From NCBI GenBank assembly GCA_016183655.1, contig JACPEH010000002.1, positions 109,366 to 173,365 on the forward strand: a stretch of DNA of 64,000 nucleotides. The letters are read 5' to 3'. A program made the translations under genes and the position numbers. The notes under the pieces were generated by a model that saw only the letters and a list, made by a program, of their open reading frames with translations, was not told the DNA's origin and did not search any database. Source of the stretch: Rhodocyclales bacterium. GTDB lineage: Bacteria > Pseudomonadota > Gammaproteobacteria > Burkholderiales > Rhodocyclaceae. This document shows positions 1 to 8,379 of this stretch, in pieces. Position 1 is the first letter of the stretch. Each line of letters starts with the position of its first letter.

Positions 1-306
1 GCGCGGCCCGGCCAGCCACAGCATGGGGCCGACCTCGATCGCCGCCGCCGCGCCCGCGCCGCGCCCGGTAGCCGTGCCGAGGTAACGCCCGGCGTCTTCC
101 GCCGCCACCAGCAGGCGTGTGCCATTGGCCAGCTCCAGCTCCAGCACGGCATCGGGCGCCAGGGTCTCGTTCGTCACCGCCGGTTCCATCCCGCGCGCCG
201 TGCCGCCGATGTTGTAGGTCTCGGCTGTCCAGCCGGGGAGGCCGGAAGCGTCCGTGCGGCGCTCGCCGGCGATGCGCAGTTCGATGGAGGTGGTTTCTTG
301 CGTCAT
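1..306 (-). CDS. Hypothetical protein, N-terminal 102 residues (3' end outside window)
   Basis: The reading frame starts at an ATG at 306 with a strong upstream AAGGAGAG and runs off the left edge. The visible part begins MTQETTSIEL. It is mostly beta-type sequence rich in Gly, Ala and Glu, with no signal peptide or membrane segment. It lies 55 bases after the TIR-like/TPR gene on the same strand, so it is probably the next member of the caspase/TIR/STAND operon. I do not recognise the family. By analogy with bacterial conflict operons it could be the N-terminus of another effector, but nothing visible proves this. Confidence 0.55.
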   Translation of the reverse strand, partial: MTQETTSIELRIAGERRTDASGLPGWTAETYNIGGTARGMEPAVTNETLAPDAVLELELANGTRLLVAAEDAGRYLGTATGRGAGAAAAIEVGPMLWLAGPR

Positions 307-361
307 GTCGCTCTCCTTGCGGTGGCGGGGTGTGGGGGTGCTGGTTGTGGGCGGGTGGGTT

Positions 362-1990
362 CTATTCGGCGGAAAGCTGGCCTTTGCTGCTTGCTTCATC
401 GAGGGTGGCCTGCATGGCGTCGGCAGTAGCGCGGACGGCCCGCGTGTCCTCATGGTCAGCCCCCAGCGTGCGTTCCAACTCCTCTGCAGCGGCGCACAGC
501 TGGGCGATTGCGGCGAGCGGTTGGCCGGTGCGCCAGAGGTTATCTGCCAAGTCAACTGCGACCTTCAGCGCGTTCGGATGCTCCTCGCCGAACTTGCGGC
601 GGAGAGTTGCCGGTGTCGGCGCCTGCAGCATCTGCACCTCGACGATATCGTCAGGAACGTGGAGGGTACCGGCAAGGTTTTCCAGGTTGGTGCGCACCCT
701 GGCAAGACCGGCAGGCAGGGTGGCGGCATCGCGATCAAACAGTGGGGCCAGATCGGAGTCGAACAGCTTGCCGACCGCTTCACCGTCATTCATCGCCAGG
801 CAGGTTACGAGCAGGTTCCATGCCGCGCTGAGGGTTTCCGGGTGGTCGTTGCCGTAGAACCCGCGTCGGGTTGCCAGCGTGTCTTCCTGCAGAACTCGCG
901 CCCCGACCAGGTCGCCTTGGGCGTACAGCGTGGCGGCGAGGTTGGTCTTGGCGGTCAGTGTCTCGGGATGGGCTTTACCCAGCGCGCGGCGCCGCGTCGA
1001 GAGTACCGACTCCTGCAGAGCTTGTGCCTCGGCCAGCTTGCCTTGGACGCTCAGGGTGGTTGCAAGATTGGAGATTGCGGCCAGGGTTGCAGGATCGTCC
1101 ACGCCGTACCCGTGCTCTTGAAGGCGTACCACGGTGTCGCGTTCCAGTTCCTCGGCTGCTGCAAGCTCGCCCAGACCGCGCAGGCTTCGCGCAAGTCCCG
1201 ACGCAAGGCTCAGTGTGGTGGCGGCGTTGCCGAATGCTGCGCGTGCCAACGGCAACAAACGCTCGAAGGCGTGACGGGCGGCGGCGTATTCTTCCCGCTC
1301 CAGCAATTCGCCGGCCCATGCGCCGAGGCGCGCGGTGAGTGCCTTGAGGGCGTCGTCGTCGCTGCTTGCCTTGGCTGAACGGCGAGATGCCTTCAGCTGG
1401 GCCAGACCGAATTCTTCTATTGCCGCGAGCAAGCTTCGTTTTTCCGGGCGCGATCCTTCGGAGCCTGCCAGTAATTCGGCGGCAAGGTCGAAAAGTCGTT
1501 CGGCGCGATCGGCGTGGTTCGCTTCCCACCAGCGTCGGGCGATGGCGATGATCAGGCCTCCGAGCAGGTCCGGGCGCCGTCGGGACGCTTGGAGCAATGA
1601 GAGACCAAGGAGCGGTGCGGCCGTCACCAGGTCGCCCAGCCAGTCGACAATGCTGCCTTCGAGGCGCAGATCGATGGTGGCGAAGCTTGCCAACTCCGGC
1701 CAGTCGTCCAGCGTGCTGCCGGGCAGGAGAATAGGCACCAGCCGCAAATCCGCGTTGGCCGCCGCTCGTGCGGCGAGGTATGCCACTTCGGTGCGGACAT
1801 GAGTCGAAGCCGTCGCGGCGCCGACGATGACGAAGGCTGGATCGGCTGCAGGCAGCGATGCGGGGGATTCGGTGTCGCCGAACGGTGGCGAAAGCACGGC
1901 CTCTTTCCCGGCGGATTCCAGCAGGTGGGCCAGCAGGCGTGCAACATCGCGCTCGCTCAGGGCGTGGCAAATCAGTACGGTGTCGCTCAT
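362..1990 (-). CDS. TIR-like domain protein with C-terminal TPR repeats
   Basis: The 542-residue protein starts at ATG 1990, which overlaps the TGA of the upstream TIR gene by 4 bases and has GGAGG 12 bases ahead. Residues 1-150 look like a divergent TIR fold: an opening strand (DTVLICHALSERD) and a VRTE segment with Glu68, at the place where the two other TIR proteins of this operon have VRRE and LRNE. The rest is helical with kinesin-light-chain-type TPRs of about 42 residues (for example NLATTLSVQGKLAEAQ and NLAATLYAQGDLVGAR), close to those of the STAND protein at 5520-8318. I infer a partner or second sensor of the same system. The TIR assignment is by pattern only, and enzymatic activity is uncertain because the first motif lacks the usual FISY. 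Confidence 0.82.
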   Translation of the reverse strand: MSDTVLICHALSERDVARLLAHLLESAGKEAVLSPPFGDTESPASLPAADPAFVIVGAATASTHVRTEVAYLAARAAANADLRLVPILLPGSTLDDWPELASFATIDLRLEGSIVDWLGDLVTAAPLLGLSLLQASRRRPDLLGGLIIAIARRWWEANHADRAERLFDLAAELLAGSEGSRPEKRSLLAAIEEFGLAQLKASRRSAKASSDDDALKALTARLGAWAGELLEREEYAAARHAFERLLPLARAAFGNAATTLSLASGLARSLRGLGELAAAEELERDTVVRLQEHGYGVDDPATLAAISNLATTLSVQGKLAEAQALQESVLSTRRRALGKAHPETLTAKTNLAATLYAQGDLVGARVLQEDTLATRRGFYGNDHPETLSAAWNLLVTCLAMNDGEAVGKLFDSDLAPLFDRDAATLPAGLARVRTNLENLAGTLHVPDDIVEVQMLQAPTPATLRRKFGEEHPNALKVAVDLADNLWRTGQPLAAIAQLCAAAEELERTLGADHEDTRAVRATADAMQATLDEASSKGQLSAE

Positions 1991-2601
1991 TGGGGATCTC
2001 TCGCCTCCGGTGTGGTGCCGGCTTGCAACTTGCGGCTGATCAGCGCCAGCAGTCCTGCAAGTTGCGCGGGATCGTCCGGTAGGTCGGCCAGTTGCATGGT
2101 CTCGGTGATGCCGGTGCGCCGCCGCATGCCGTACTTGCGTTCCAGCAGATCGATCAGTTCCTCCACGCAATGCTCGTAATACTCGTCATACAAACGATGC
2201 GCCTGGCGATTGCTCAGGCCGCCGAGCGCGGGCGGCAGATCTGTCGTGGCGAGCGGCTGCGCGCCTCCGGCCAACACCTGTACCAGTCCGTAGCGTGCGT
2301 CGGCGGCCGCGCATTCGAGCGCCGTGAGCAACTCGTTGCGCAGAACGTCCTCTTCGCCGCCGTGCAGGCGAGCCCGATTGCTTTCGGACAGCCAGTGCTG
2401 GCCGACGACGGCGAGGCAGGCACGCGCCGTGCGCACCGCCCGGTCAAGTTCCGCACGGTAGTCGTTCCCGCCTTCCAGTCTGGCCGTGTCGTAATACACC
2501 GCTGGCGCCGAGAAGGCTCGTTTCAGATGGTCGTAAAGCCGTCCGGCGTGACCGCCGTCGTCGTGCCGATAGCTGATGAACAGATGATTGGCCTTGGTCA
2601 T
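1987..2601 (-). CDS. TIR domain protein
   Basis: A 204-residue soluble protein starting at ATG 2601 behind GGGAAAAG. Residues 1-150 form a TIR domain: FISYRHDD at 8-15, a YYDTARLEGG segment near 36, AVVGQHWL near 64 and the DVLRNE helix with Glu90 as the likely NADase glutamate. The C-terminal 60 residues are helical and lack a recognisable domain. Bacterial TIR domains commonly cleave NAD+ or make cyclic ADP-ribose signals in anti-phage defence. That is family knowledge, not shown here. The gene is translationally coupled by an ATGA overlap to the TIR-like/TPR gene and lies 18 bases after the cell-wall hydrolase gene. Confidence 0.9.
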   Translation of the reverse strand: MTKANHLFISYRHDDGGHAGRLYDHLKRAFSAPAVYYDTARLEGGNDYRAELDRAVRTARACLAVVGQHWLSESNRARLHGGEEDVLRNELLTALECAAADARYGLVQVLAGGAQPLATTDLPPALGGLSNRQAHRLYDEYYEHCVEELIDLLERKYGMRRRTGITETMQLADLPDDPAQLAGLLALISRKLQAGTTPEARDPQ

Positions 2602-2619
2602 GCTTTTCCCGGAAAAGCG

Positions 2620-3561
2620 CTACAGGCGCTTGCCACAGCCTTTCATGGCTTTCATCGCCTTGCGGGTGGCGGGTCCGAACTCGCCGTCCACCAACAGGCC
2701 TTGGGAAGCCTGGAAGGCGGCAACGGCGGCTTCGGTCTGCGGACCGAATACGCCGTCGATGCTTCCGGGCTGCAGGCCGAGGTCGGCAAGGCATTGCTGA
2801 AGCCGGCGTACTTCGTCGCCACGCAGCATCGGCTCGGTCAGGCGCAGGATGTCTGTGGGCGGCGGCGCGACGGTGACGGGCGATGCGCTGGCAAAGTAGC
2901 GGATGCCGGGGGCGAGTATTCCGTAGTCCCAGCGTCGACCGCCGGCCTGACTGGCGATGACGCCCAGCTTACTGCTGTGGGCCTCGACCGTTCCGCCCGC
3001 GCCATCGCTGATGGCGATGTGGCCAACGCGACCGGACTGCGGTTCGCGCAGCAGGAAAGCGCCGGCGATGCCGACGGCCCGATCGATCGGCACGATGGTG
3101 CCCGCTGCACGGGCTTGCGCAGCCCAGTAGCCGGTGTAGGCATCGGCGCGCATCGGGTCGTGGCGCGGTTCTACGCCGAACAGGATGTCGCTGGCCTGAT
3201 AGAGACACCAGGAACAGAATTCCGCGCAATCCCAGGGGCCGTGCCAGTCCTTGTTGCACATCGGTGCGCGCGCGCCGAGAACATAGGTTTCGCCGATGTG
3301 GGTGCGTGCGAGGGTGAGGATAGCGTCGGCAACTGCCGGCGGCTGCACTGGGGCGCCCGCGAACGCGTGCGACGGCGAGCGCGATGCCGCGATAGCGGAA
3401 AGACTTGGCAGTTGGGGTGTTTCCGGCATACCCGGTAATCCGGACTCACCCGGAAGTCCGGGTATCCCTGGAATTTGAGGCATGCCTGGTGGCGCGGCGC
3501 TTGCCGCTGGCACAGGGTTGTCCGGGAGTGTGGGCAGAGGTGTCGTGGATCGGCGGGCCAT
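2620..3561 (-). CDS. CHAP/NlpC-type peptidoglycan hydrolase with peptidoglycan-binding domain
   Basis: A 313-residue protein. Residues 20-55 are a collagen-like Pro-Gly stretch (PGIPGLPGESGLPG). Residues 75-225 resemble a papain-like amidase: Cys112 in the motif WDCAEFCSW and His181 in GRVGHIAIS are the likely catalytic pair. Residues 243-307 are a peptidoglycan-binding type 1 domain (LRGDEVRRLQ, then DGVFGPQTEAAVAAFQ). No signal peptide or membrane segment precedes the enzyme, which is odd for a cell-wall hydrolase. The gene sits inside the TIR/STAND operon, 11 bases after a lipoprotein gene and 18 before a TIR gene. I infer an envelope-directed effector that might be released or translocated, but a housekeeping role is not excluded. 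Confidence 0.85.
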   Translation of the reverse strand: MARRSTTPLPTLPDNPVPAASAAPPGMPQIPGIPGLPGESGLPGMPETPQLPSLSAIAASRSPSHAFAGAPVQPPAVADAILTLARTHIGETYVLGARAPMCNKDWHGPWDCAEFCSWCLYQASDILFGVEPRHDPMRADAYTGYWAAQARAAGTIVPIDRAVGIAGAFLLREPQSGRVGHIAISDGAGGTVEAHSSKLGVIASQAGGRRWDYGILAPGIRYFASASPVTVAPPPTDILRLTEPMLRGDEVRRLQQCLADLGLQPGSIDGVFGPQTEAAVAAFQASQGLLVDGEFGPATRKAMKAMKGCGKRL

Positions 3562-3572
3562 GGTGGGCTACC

Positions 3573-4109
3573 TCATTTTTCTGTGTTTTGATTCGTTCCT
3601 GTTTCGCCGCTTGACGTGGGCGCCGACGTGCCCGAGCAGCCGTTCTTCTCTAGGCATTTCGAAAAGCCATCGGCGAGGCGTTGTGCTGCCGTTCCGGTGG
3701 CGAAAAACTTGCCTATGCCGACTGTCTTGCTTTGCGCCGAGGTGTCAGTACTGAATACACCCAACACCGAAAATGCATCCTTGGATGTGATCTCCTTTTT
3801 CGGTTGGGTCGTTGTCAGCGTGCCCTCTGCCCTCTTCGTCTCCGATTTTTCGACGGCTTCTTTTTGATCGTTTTCCGCACGAAGCCGTTGCGGGTTGCCC
3901 GCGTTGTCGTAGACCACCACCGGAATGACCGCAATATCCCTGCTCTTGAATCCCAGCGTGAATTCGCCGCCGCCGTCGGCAGCCGGCGTGCCGACACTGA
4001 TGCCGACAGAGATCGATTCGCCAAAGACCAGTGGCATGTTTCGCGGTACGTCGGTGGCACAACCAGCGACCGTCAGGGCAACAGCAGCAAGCGACAGACT
4101 CTTCATCAT
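3573..4109 (-). CDS. Predicted lipoprotein of the TIR/STAND operon
   Basis: A 178-residue protein starting at ATG 4109 (a second ATG follows directly), with AAAGGAGA upstream. The N-terminus MMKSLSLAAVALTVAGCAT is a lipoprotein signal with lipobox VAGC. The mature part has beta-rich sequence around VFGESISVGISVG, a Lys/Glu-rich middle and a Ser/Thr-rich, disordered C-terminal tail. It contains two more Cys residues (KCLEKNGC) near the end that could form a disulphide. The start overlaps the stop of the preceding lipoprotein gene by 4 bases. I do not recognise a family. It probably acts at the inner or outer membrane together with the neighbouring membrane protein. Confidence 0.8.
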   Translation of the reverse strand: MMKSLSLAAVALTVAGCATDVPRNMPLVFGESISVGISVGTPAADGGGEFTLGFKSRDIAVIPVVVYDNAGNPQRLRAENDQKEAVEKSETKRAEGTLTTTQPKKEITSKDAFSVLGVFSTDTSAQSKTVGIGKFFATGTAAQRLADGFSKCLEKNGCSGTSAPTSSGETGTNQNTEK

Positions 4110-4480
4110 GGTTGTTTCTCCTTTACAGGGAGTTGGACGACGCAGACGCCCGAGCGCTGGGCGCCGAGCAGTTGTTCCAGCCGCGTCGCGTCGTCGCGGT
4201 TGCGCGGCCAGACAAGAAGACGACAGTCGGCACTCGCCGCTGCGATTGCCGACTGATGAAAGCCGAGGCTGATGCCGAGAGGTCCGCCGTGGTAGCCCAA
4301 GGCCATGATTTCGGCCATCACCGCTTCGCTGCCCGGGTGTAGCGTCACGTTGGCGACGCCGAAAAATCGCTCGACGCTTACCTTGCCTTCGCGATCGACG
4401 ATGGTGATTGACGTGCAGGAAACGCAAGCCATGCCTGTCGCGGTGCACAGCAGCAGCGTGGCGATCCAGCGCGCGTTCAT
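4106..4480 (-). CDS. Small predicted lipoprotein of the TIR/STAND operon
   Basis: A 124-residue protein starting at ATG 4480, overlapping the stop codon of the membrane-protein gene by 4 bases. Its N-terminus, MNARWIATLLLCTATGMACVSCTS, is a signal peptide with possible lipobox cysteines at the end of the hydrophobic stretch (VSC). The mature domain is small and includes a single DRE-K-G-VSVERFFGVANV strand region and two further cysteines (ADCRLLVW, GVCVVQL) that could pair. No family is recognised. Its position between a membrane protein and a second lipoprotein, all by ATGA overlaps, indicates co-translation and a shared envelope complex. Confidence 0.8.
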   Translation of the reverse strand: MNARWIATLLLCTATGMACVSCTSITIVDREGKVSVERFFGVANVTLHPGSEAVMAEIMALGYHGGPLGISLGFHQSAIAAASADCRLLVWPRNRDDATRLEQLLGAQRSGVCVVQLPVKEKQP

Positions 4481-5523
4481 GCGCGCTCTCCCGTTGTCCG
4501 GCTGCCGCGCCTGACGATCTCGTCGATCCACTGTTCTTTCGTGGGCGCGGAAGTGGCGACGGCGGGGGTTGCCGCGACCGCCTCCCGGCGGCCGGCTTGG
4601 CCGAGCAGCAGGTAGCGCCATTGCATGAGCGAGGCGGCGATGTCGAACCAGTAGGGGCCGCCCAAGCCGATCAGGAAGCCGGTGACGAGCACGCAGGCCA
4701 GCCAGAAGCTGAAGTGCCTAGCGTAGAGCCATCCGTCCGGTGCGGCCTTGCAGAGCGGATCGAATTGCGCCTGCCCTGCCGGCGGGCTGCAATAGGGGTA
4801 GTAAGCGAGCCCCACCGGGACGCCAAGGGCGGGGAGTTGGCGCAACTCGTCGATGGTGGTGGCGATCTGCCGTTTGGCGTTGTCATCCGTGCCGGTGCTT
4901 GCCGGACACGTGGCCGACAGCGCGGCGACGGTTTTGGCGGTTTCGGTCGGGTTGCTGGTGTAGTGATCCAGCAGGCGAACCGCATCGACATTGACGGCGA
5001 AGGCAAGGAAAATGCCGCAGCTGTAGGACAGCAGCCGGGCCCGCGCCGCGAACAGTGCGCTGGCCTCCGCCTCCAGTCGGGCGAAGCCGTCGCCCAGTGC
5101 CTCCAGCATCGGGCGCAGCGTCGTCGTTTCGATGCCGGCGAAGACGTCGCGGAACCGGGTGTCGTGTGCGAGGCGGCGCAGGACATCGTCGACGGTGACG
5201 CTGGTCGCCGCTTCCGGCTTGATTTGCGCCAGATCCTCAGCGGTCGGTGCGCGCCCCGGCTGCCGCGTCGCCGCCTGCATGTGGCGGGCGCCACGGGATT
5301 GGCCAACCGTTTCGACGAAGCTGGCGCGAAGCGCCGCCACGTCCGCCCCCGCCGCCGCCAGTGGCGCGGCCAGGTGCCGGTCGAAGGTCACGCCCAGCAT
5401 CGCGCGCAGCTGCTTTACACGCATTTTGAAAGCGCGCTGCAACAGCTCGACCAGCACGGTGGCCGAACTGGCGAAGAGCGCTAGCGTCAGGGTCAGCGAA
5501 AGACAGGCATCGAGAAGTTTCAT
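4477..5523 (-). CDS. Integral membrane protein of the TIR/STAND operon
   Basis: A 348-residue protein starting at ATG 5523, overlapping the stop of the STAND gene by 4 bases. Hydrophobic segments are visible near residues 6-28 (LSLTLTLALFASSATVLVELL), about 165-185 (YSCGIFLAFAVNVDAVRLL) and about 268-292 (WLACVLVTGFLIGLGG). The region between the first two is helical and charged and is probably cytoplasmic. The loop between the second and third contains three Cys residues and may be periplasmic. No known family is recognised. It could be the membrane-docking or pore component of the immune operon, which is inference from context. Confidence 0.8.
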   Translation of the reverse strand: MKLLDACLSLTLTLALFASSATVLVELLQRAFKMRVKQLRAMLGVTFDRHLAAPLAAAGADVAALRASFVETVGQSRGARHMQAATRQPGRAPTAEDLAQIKPEAATSVTVDDVLRRLAHDTRFRDVFAGIETTTLRPMLEALGDGFARLEAEASALFAARARLLSYSCGIFLAFAVNVDAVRLLDHYTSNPTETAKTVAALSATCPASTGTDDNAKRQIATTIDELRQLPALGVPVGLAYYPYCSPPAGQAQFDPLCKAAPDGWLYARHFSFWLACVLVTGFLIGLGGPYWFDIAASLMQWRYLLLGQAGRREAVAATPAVATSAPTKEQWIDEIVRRGSRTTGERA

Positions 5524-8318
5524 GACGACCTCGCGGGGAACTCCACACCGGTGAAGCGCGCGATGCCCGCACGGTTATCCAGCAGCTGGTCGCGAACGTT
5601 CTTCAGATCGGCGGGCAGTTTGTCCGGGGGCATTTCCAGAAGCGGTAGGAGCCATGTTTGCAGCAGTTCCTTGGCGGCGTCGGCGTCGTCAAGCTGATAC
5701 AAGGTGGTGAACAGATTCCAGGCACCCGCGACTGTATCAGGGTGATTTCCTCCCAGTACCCGGTGGCGTATCGCCACTGCCGCCTCCAGTAACACCCGTG
5801 CCCCGGCGAGGTCGCCCTGGGCCTGGAGGGTGGTGGCGAGGTTGTTGATCGAGGTGAGCGTGTCCGGATGCTTCTTGCCGAGTACGCGGCGACGTGTTGC
5901 CAGTACCGACTCTTCCAGCACCCGCGCCCCGGTGAGGTCGCCCTGGGCGTAGAGGGTGCTGGCGAGGTTGTTCATCGAGGAGAGCGTGGCCGGATGCTCG
6001 TCGCCGAGGATGCGGCGGCGTATCGCCAGTACCGACTCCTGCAGCACCCGTGCCCCGGCGAGGTCGCCTTGGGCCTGGAGTGTGCCGGCGAGGTTGTTGA
6101 TCGAGGTGAGTGTGTCCGGATGCTCCTCGCCGAGCACGTGGCGACGTGTTGCCAGTACTGACTCTTCCAGCGCCCGCGCCCCAGTGAGGTCGCCTTGGGC
6201 GTAGATGGTGCCGGCGAGGTTGTTGATCGAGGTGAGCGTGTCCGGATGCTCCTCGCCGAGCACGCGACGGCAAGTTGCTAGCTCCTGCTCCTGCAGTGCC
6301 CGCGCCCCGGCGAGGTCGCCCTGGGCCTGGAGTGTGCCGGCGAGGTTGTTGATCGAGGTGAGTGTGTCCGGATGCTCCTCGCCGAGCACACGGCGCTGTA
6401 TCGCGAGCGCCGACTCCTGCAGCACCTGCGCCCCGGCGAGGTCGCCCTGAGCCTGGAGGGTGCTGGCGAGGTTATTGATTGAGGAGATCGTGTTCGGATG
6501 CTCCTCGCCGAGATCGGCGCGGTCGAGTTCCAGCGCCCGCCGATACCAGTGCGCGGCGTCCGCATACAGGGCTGGGCCATGTTGCAGGTAACTGGCGACT
6601 TGGTCGAGGAGCCAAGAATGGCGACGGCTGTTTAGCCAACCGGCGTCGAGGAAACGGTCCAGATGGACGATGTGGGGGAGCAGGGCGGCGTAGCACTGCC
6701 AGTTGCCCGGCAATCTGGCAGCCCTCGGACAGACGGAATGCAGGACCGCCTGCAAGGCGGCACCGTCGTGCGCCGGTTCGGCGAGACGGGCGCGGAGCGC
6801 CTGTTGCGTCAGGCGGTGCAGATGCAGGGCGGGTTCGTCGTCGATGCCTTCCGTGACTGGCAGGCTGGAGACGGTGGCAAGGCCATAACCGCGCAGTTCG
6901 GCGACGAGCCGGTTCCAGGCGAGGTCGTCGTTGGCGGCGGCCAGTTCGGTCGGCAAGACATCCGCCGCCTCGCGCAGGAAGCGCGCTGGAAAGGCTTCCG
7001 GCGCGGCATAGGCGAGCAGGCGCAGCGCTTGTGCGGCGGCGGGGCTGAGCTTGTCGAAGGCCAGCGACAGGGTGGCCAGTACCGTGCGTTCGTAGCCGGT
7101 GGCGGCGCGGCCTTCATCGAGGATCAGGCCTTCGGTGTCTGTTCCGGCCAACAGCTCGCGGTAAGCGGCGACGCCGATGCCGGTGCTTTCGATATAGCCG
7201 GCGGCCTGTTCCAGCGCGAGCGGCAGGCCGCCGAGGTCTTCCGCCAACCCCGGTAGCGCTTCGAGGTCGCGACCCGGCAGGCGTTCGGCGAGGAAGGCGG
7301 CGCCTTGGCCGGGCGTCCACACGTCGAGTTCCATGGCGTGCTTCACCAGGCCGCCCCACGCCGGTGCGCGCGAGGTGACGACGATGCCGTGGGCGTTGCC
7401 TTGCGGCAGGTGCGGGCGCAGGTGCTCGGCATCCTCAGCGTTGTCATAGACCAGCAGCCAGGGAGCAGCTTGCCGATCCAGCCAGCGCTTGAGCGCGGTG
7501 CTCGGCGTTTCGCCCTGGGCGATGGCGGCGCCGACCTGCTTGCAGCATTCCTCGGCATCGAGCTGCAGGGTGGTGTCGGTCTCGGCGCGGAACCACCAGA
7601 TGCCGGCGTAATGATCCGGGTAGTCGAGGCTGTACTTGAGCGCGAGCTGGGTCTTGCCAAGGCCGCCCATGCCGTAGAGCGCGGTGCGGGCGACTAGGCC
7701 GGTGCTGCCGCTTTCCGAAAGCTGGGCGTGCAGTTGCGGCAGCAGCGCGTTGGGGTCGCGGAAATGCGGGCTGATCTGGTGGTCGATGAGGCGGCGCGGC
7801 TGTTCGGCGCCGCCGGGTAGGCGAAAGCGTTGCTTCGGTACGTCGGGCAGGGCGGCCAGCTTGTCGCGCAGTTGCACGAACTTGTGGTCGTAGTCGGCGA
7901 GTTTGCCGTCGCGGGCGGGAAAGCGGTGGGCGTCGAAGTTGCAGAAGGCAGTGAGTTCCGCGCGCAGGTCGGCATGGAAGTCGCTGGGGTCGGGTACCGT
8001 TGCGCCGCCGAGCAGGATGGGGATGACGCGCTTGCCGCGCCTGAGGGCGCCGACCACTTCGCGGCGCACGTAGTCGATGCCGGGGAGGTCGACGCGGCGG
8101 TTGAGTTCGGCCAGCCAGTCGGGGCCGATGAGTACCAGCACGACGGCGGCGCGGTCGAGCGCGGTGTCGATCCCGGCGGGGAAAGTGTCGCCGATGTCGA
8201 TGCTGTCGCGCTGCTTGTCGTAGAAGATCGCCTCGGCGTCGAACCAGTGTCGCAGCCGGTCGATCAGGCGGCCGGCGTGGTCGTCGGTGTCGCTGCGGCG
8301 GTAGCTGATGAAGATCAT
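5520..8318 (-). CDS. TIR-NB-ARC-TPR STAND protein (NLR-like)
   Basis: The 932-residue protein is read from ATG 8318, which has AAGGA 7 bases ahead. An in-frame ATG five codons earlier at 8333 lacks a good ribosome site. Residues 1-130 are TIR (FISYRRSD, LVLIGPDWL, VRREVVGAL with Glu87). Residues 180-480 are an NB-ARC-type NTPase with P-loop GMGGLGKT at 216-223, Walker B LLVYDNAED near 288 and the GGLPLALEQAAGYI motif. A winged-helix-like region follows. Residues 620-880 hold six near-identical 42-residue TPRs plus a degenerate seventh. Known relatives sense invaders through the repeats and fire the TIR effector. The gene follows the caspase gene by about 60 bases and heads an overlapping chain of genes. 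Confidence 0.93.
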   Translation of the reverse strand: MIFISYRRSDTDDHAGRLIDRLRHWFDAEAIFYDKQRDSIDIGDTFPAGIDTALDRAAVVLVLIGPDWLAELNRRVDLPGIDYVRREVVGALRRGKRVIPILLGGATVPDPSDFHADLRAELTAFCNFDAHRFPARDGKLADYDHKFVQLRDKLAALPDVPKQRFRLPGGAEQPRRLIDHQISPHFRDPNALLPQLHAQLSESGSTGLVARTALYGMGGLGKTQLALKYSLDYPDHYAGIWWFRAETDTTLQLDAEECCKQVGAAIAQGETPSTALKRWLDRQAAPWLLVYDNAEDAEHLRPHLPQGNAHGIVVTSRAPAWGGLVKHAMELDVWTPGQGAAFLAERLPGRDLEALPGLAEDLGGLPLALEQAAGYIESTGIGVAAYRELLAGTDTEGLILDEGRAATGYERTVLATLSLAFDKLSPAAAQALRLLAYAAPEAFPARFLREAADVLPTELAAANDDLAWNRLVAELRGYGLATVSSLPVTEGIDDEPALHLHRLTQQALRARLAEPAHDGAALQAVLHSVCPRAARLPGNWQCYAALLPHIVHLDRFLDAGWLNSRRHSWLLDQVASYLQHGPALYADAAHWYRRALELDRADLGEEHPNTISSINNLASTLQAQGDLAGAQVLQESALAIQRRVLGEEHPDTLTSINNLAGTLQAQGDLAGARALQEQELATCRRVLGEEHPDTLTSINNLAGTIYAQGDLTGARALEESVLATRRHVLGEEHPDTLTSINNLAGTLQAQGDLAGARVLQESVLAIRRRILGDEHPATLSSMNNLASTLYAQGDLTGARVLEESVLATRRRVLGKKHPDTLTSINNLATTLQAQGDLAGARVLLEAAVAIRHRVLGGNHPDTVAGAWNLFTTLYQLDDADAAKELLQTWLLPLLEMPPDKLPADLKNVRDQLLDNRAGIARFTGVEFPARSS
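5750..6520 (-). repeat. Tandem 126-bp repeats coding for TPRs
   Basis: Six consecutive 126-base units within the STAND gene encode 42-residue TPRs of the pattern LGEEHPDTLTSINNLAGT. The units start at roughly 5840, 5966, 6092, 6218, 6344 and 6470 and are almost identical at the base level, even at synonymous positions. This points to recent duplication or gene conversion. Confidence 0.9.
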
Positions 8319-8379
8319 GTACGGTTCCTTCATGCAAGGTCGTGGCTTGCCCTGCCGCCCTTCCTCGATGTGGCTGGCC

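Noticed and set aside
3425..3560. Collagen-like Pro-Gly stretch as a separate gene
   Set aside because: It is in frame with the amidase and forms its N-terminal linker.
5750..6520. CRISPR-like regular spacing
   Set aside because: The period is 126 bases with no distinct spacers, and the units encode in-frame TPRs.
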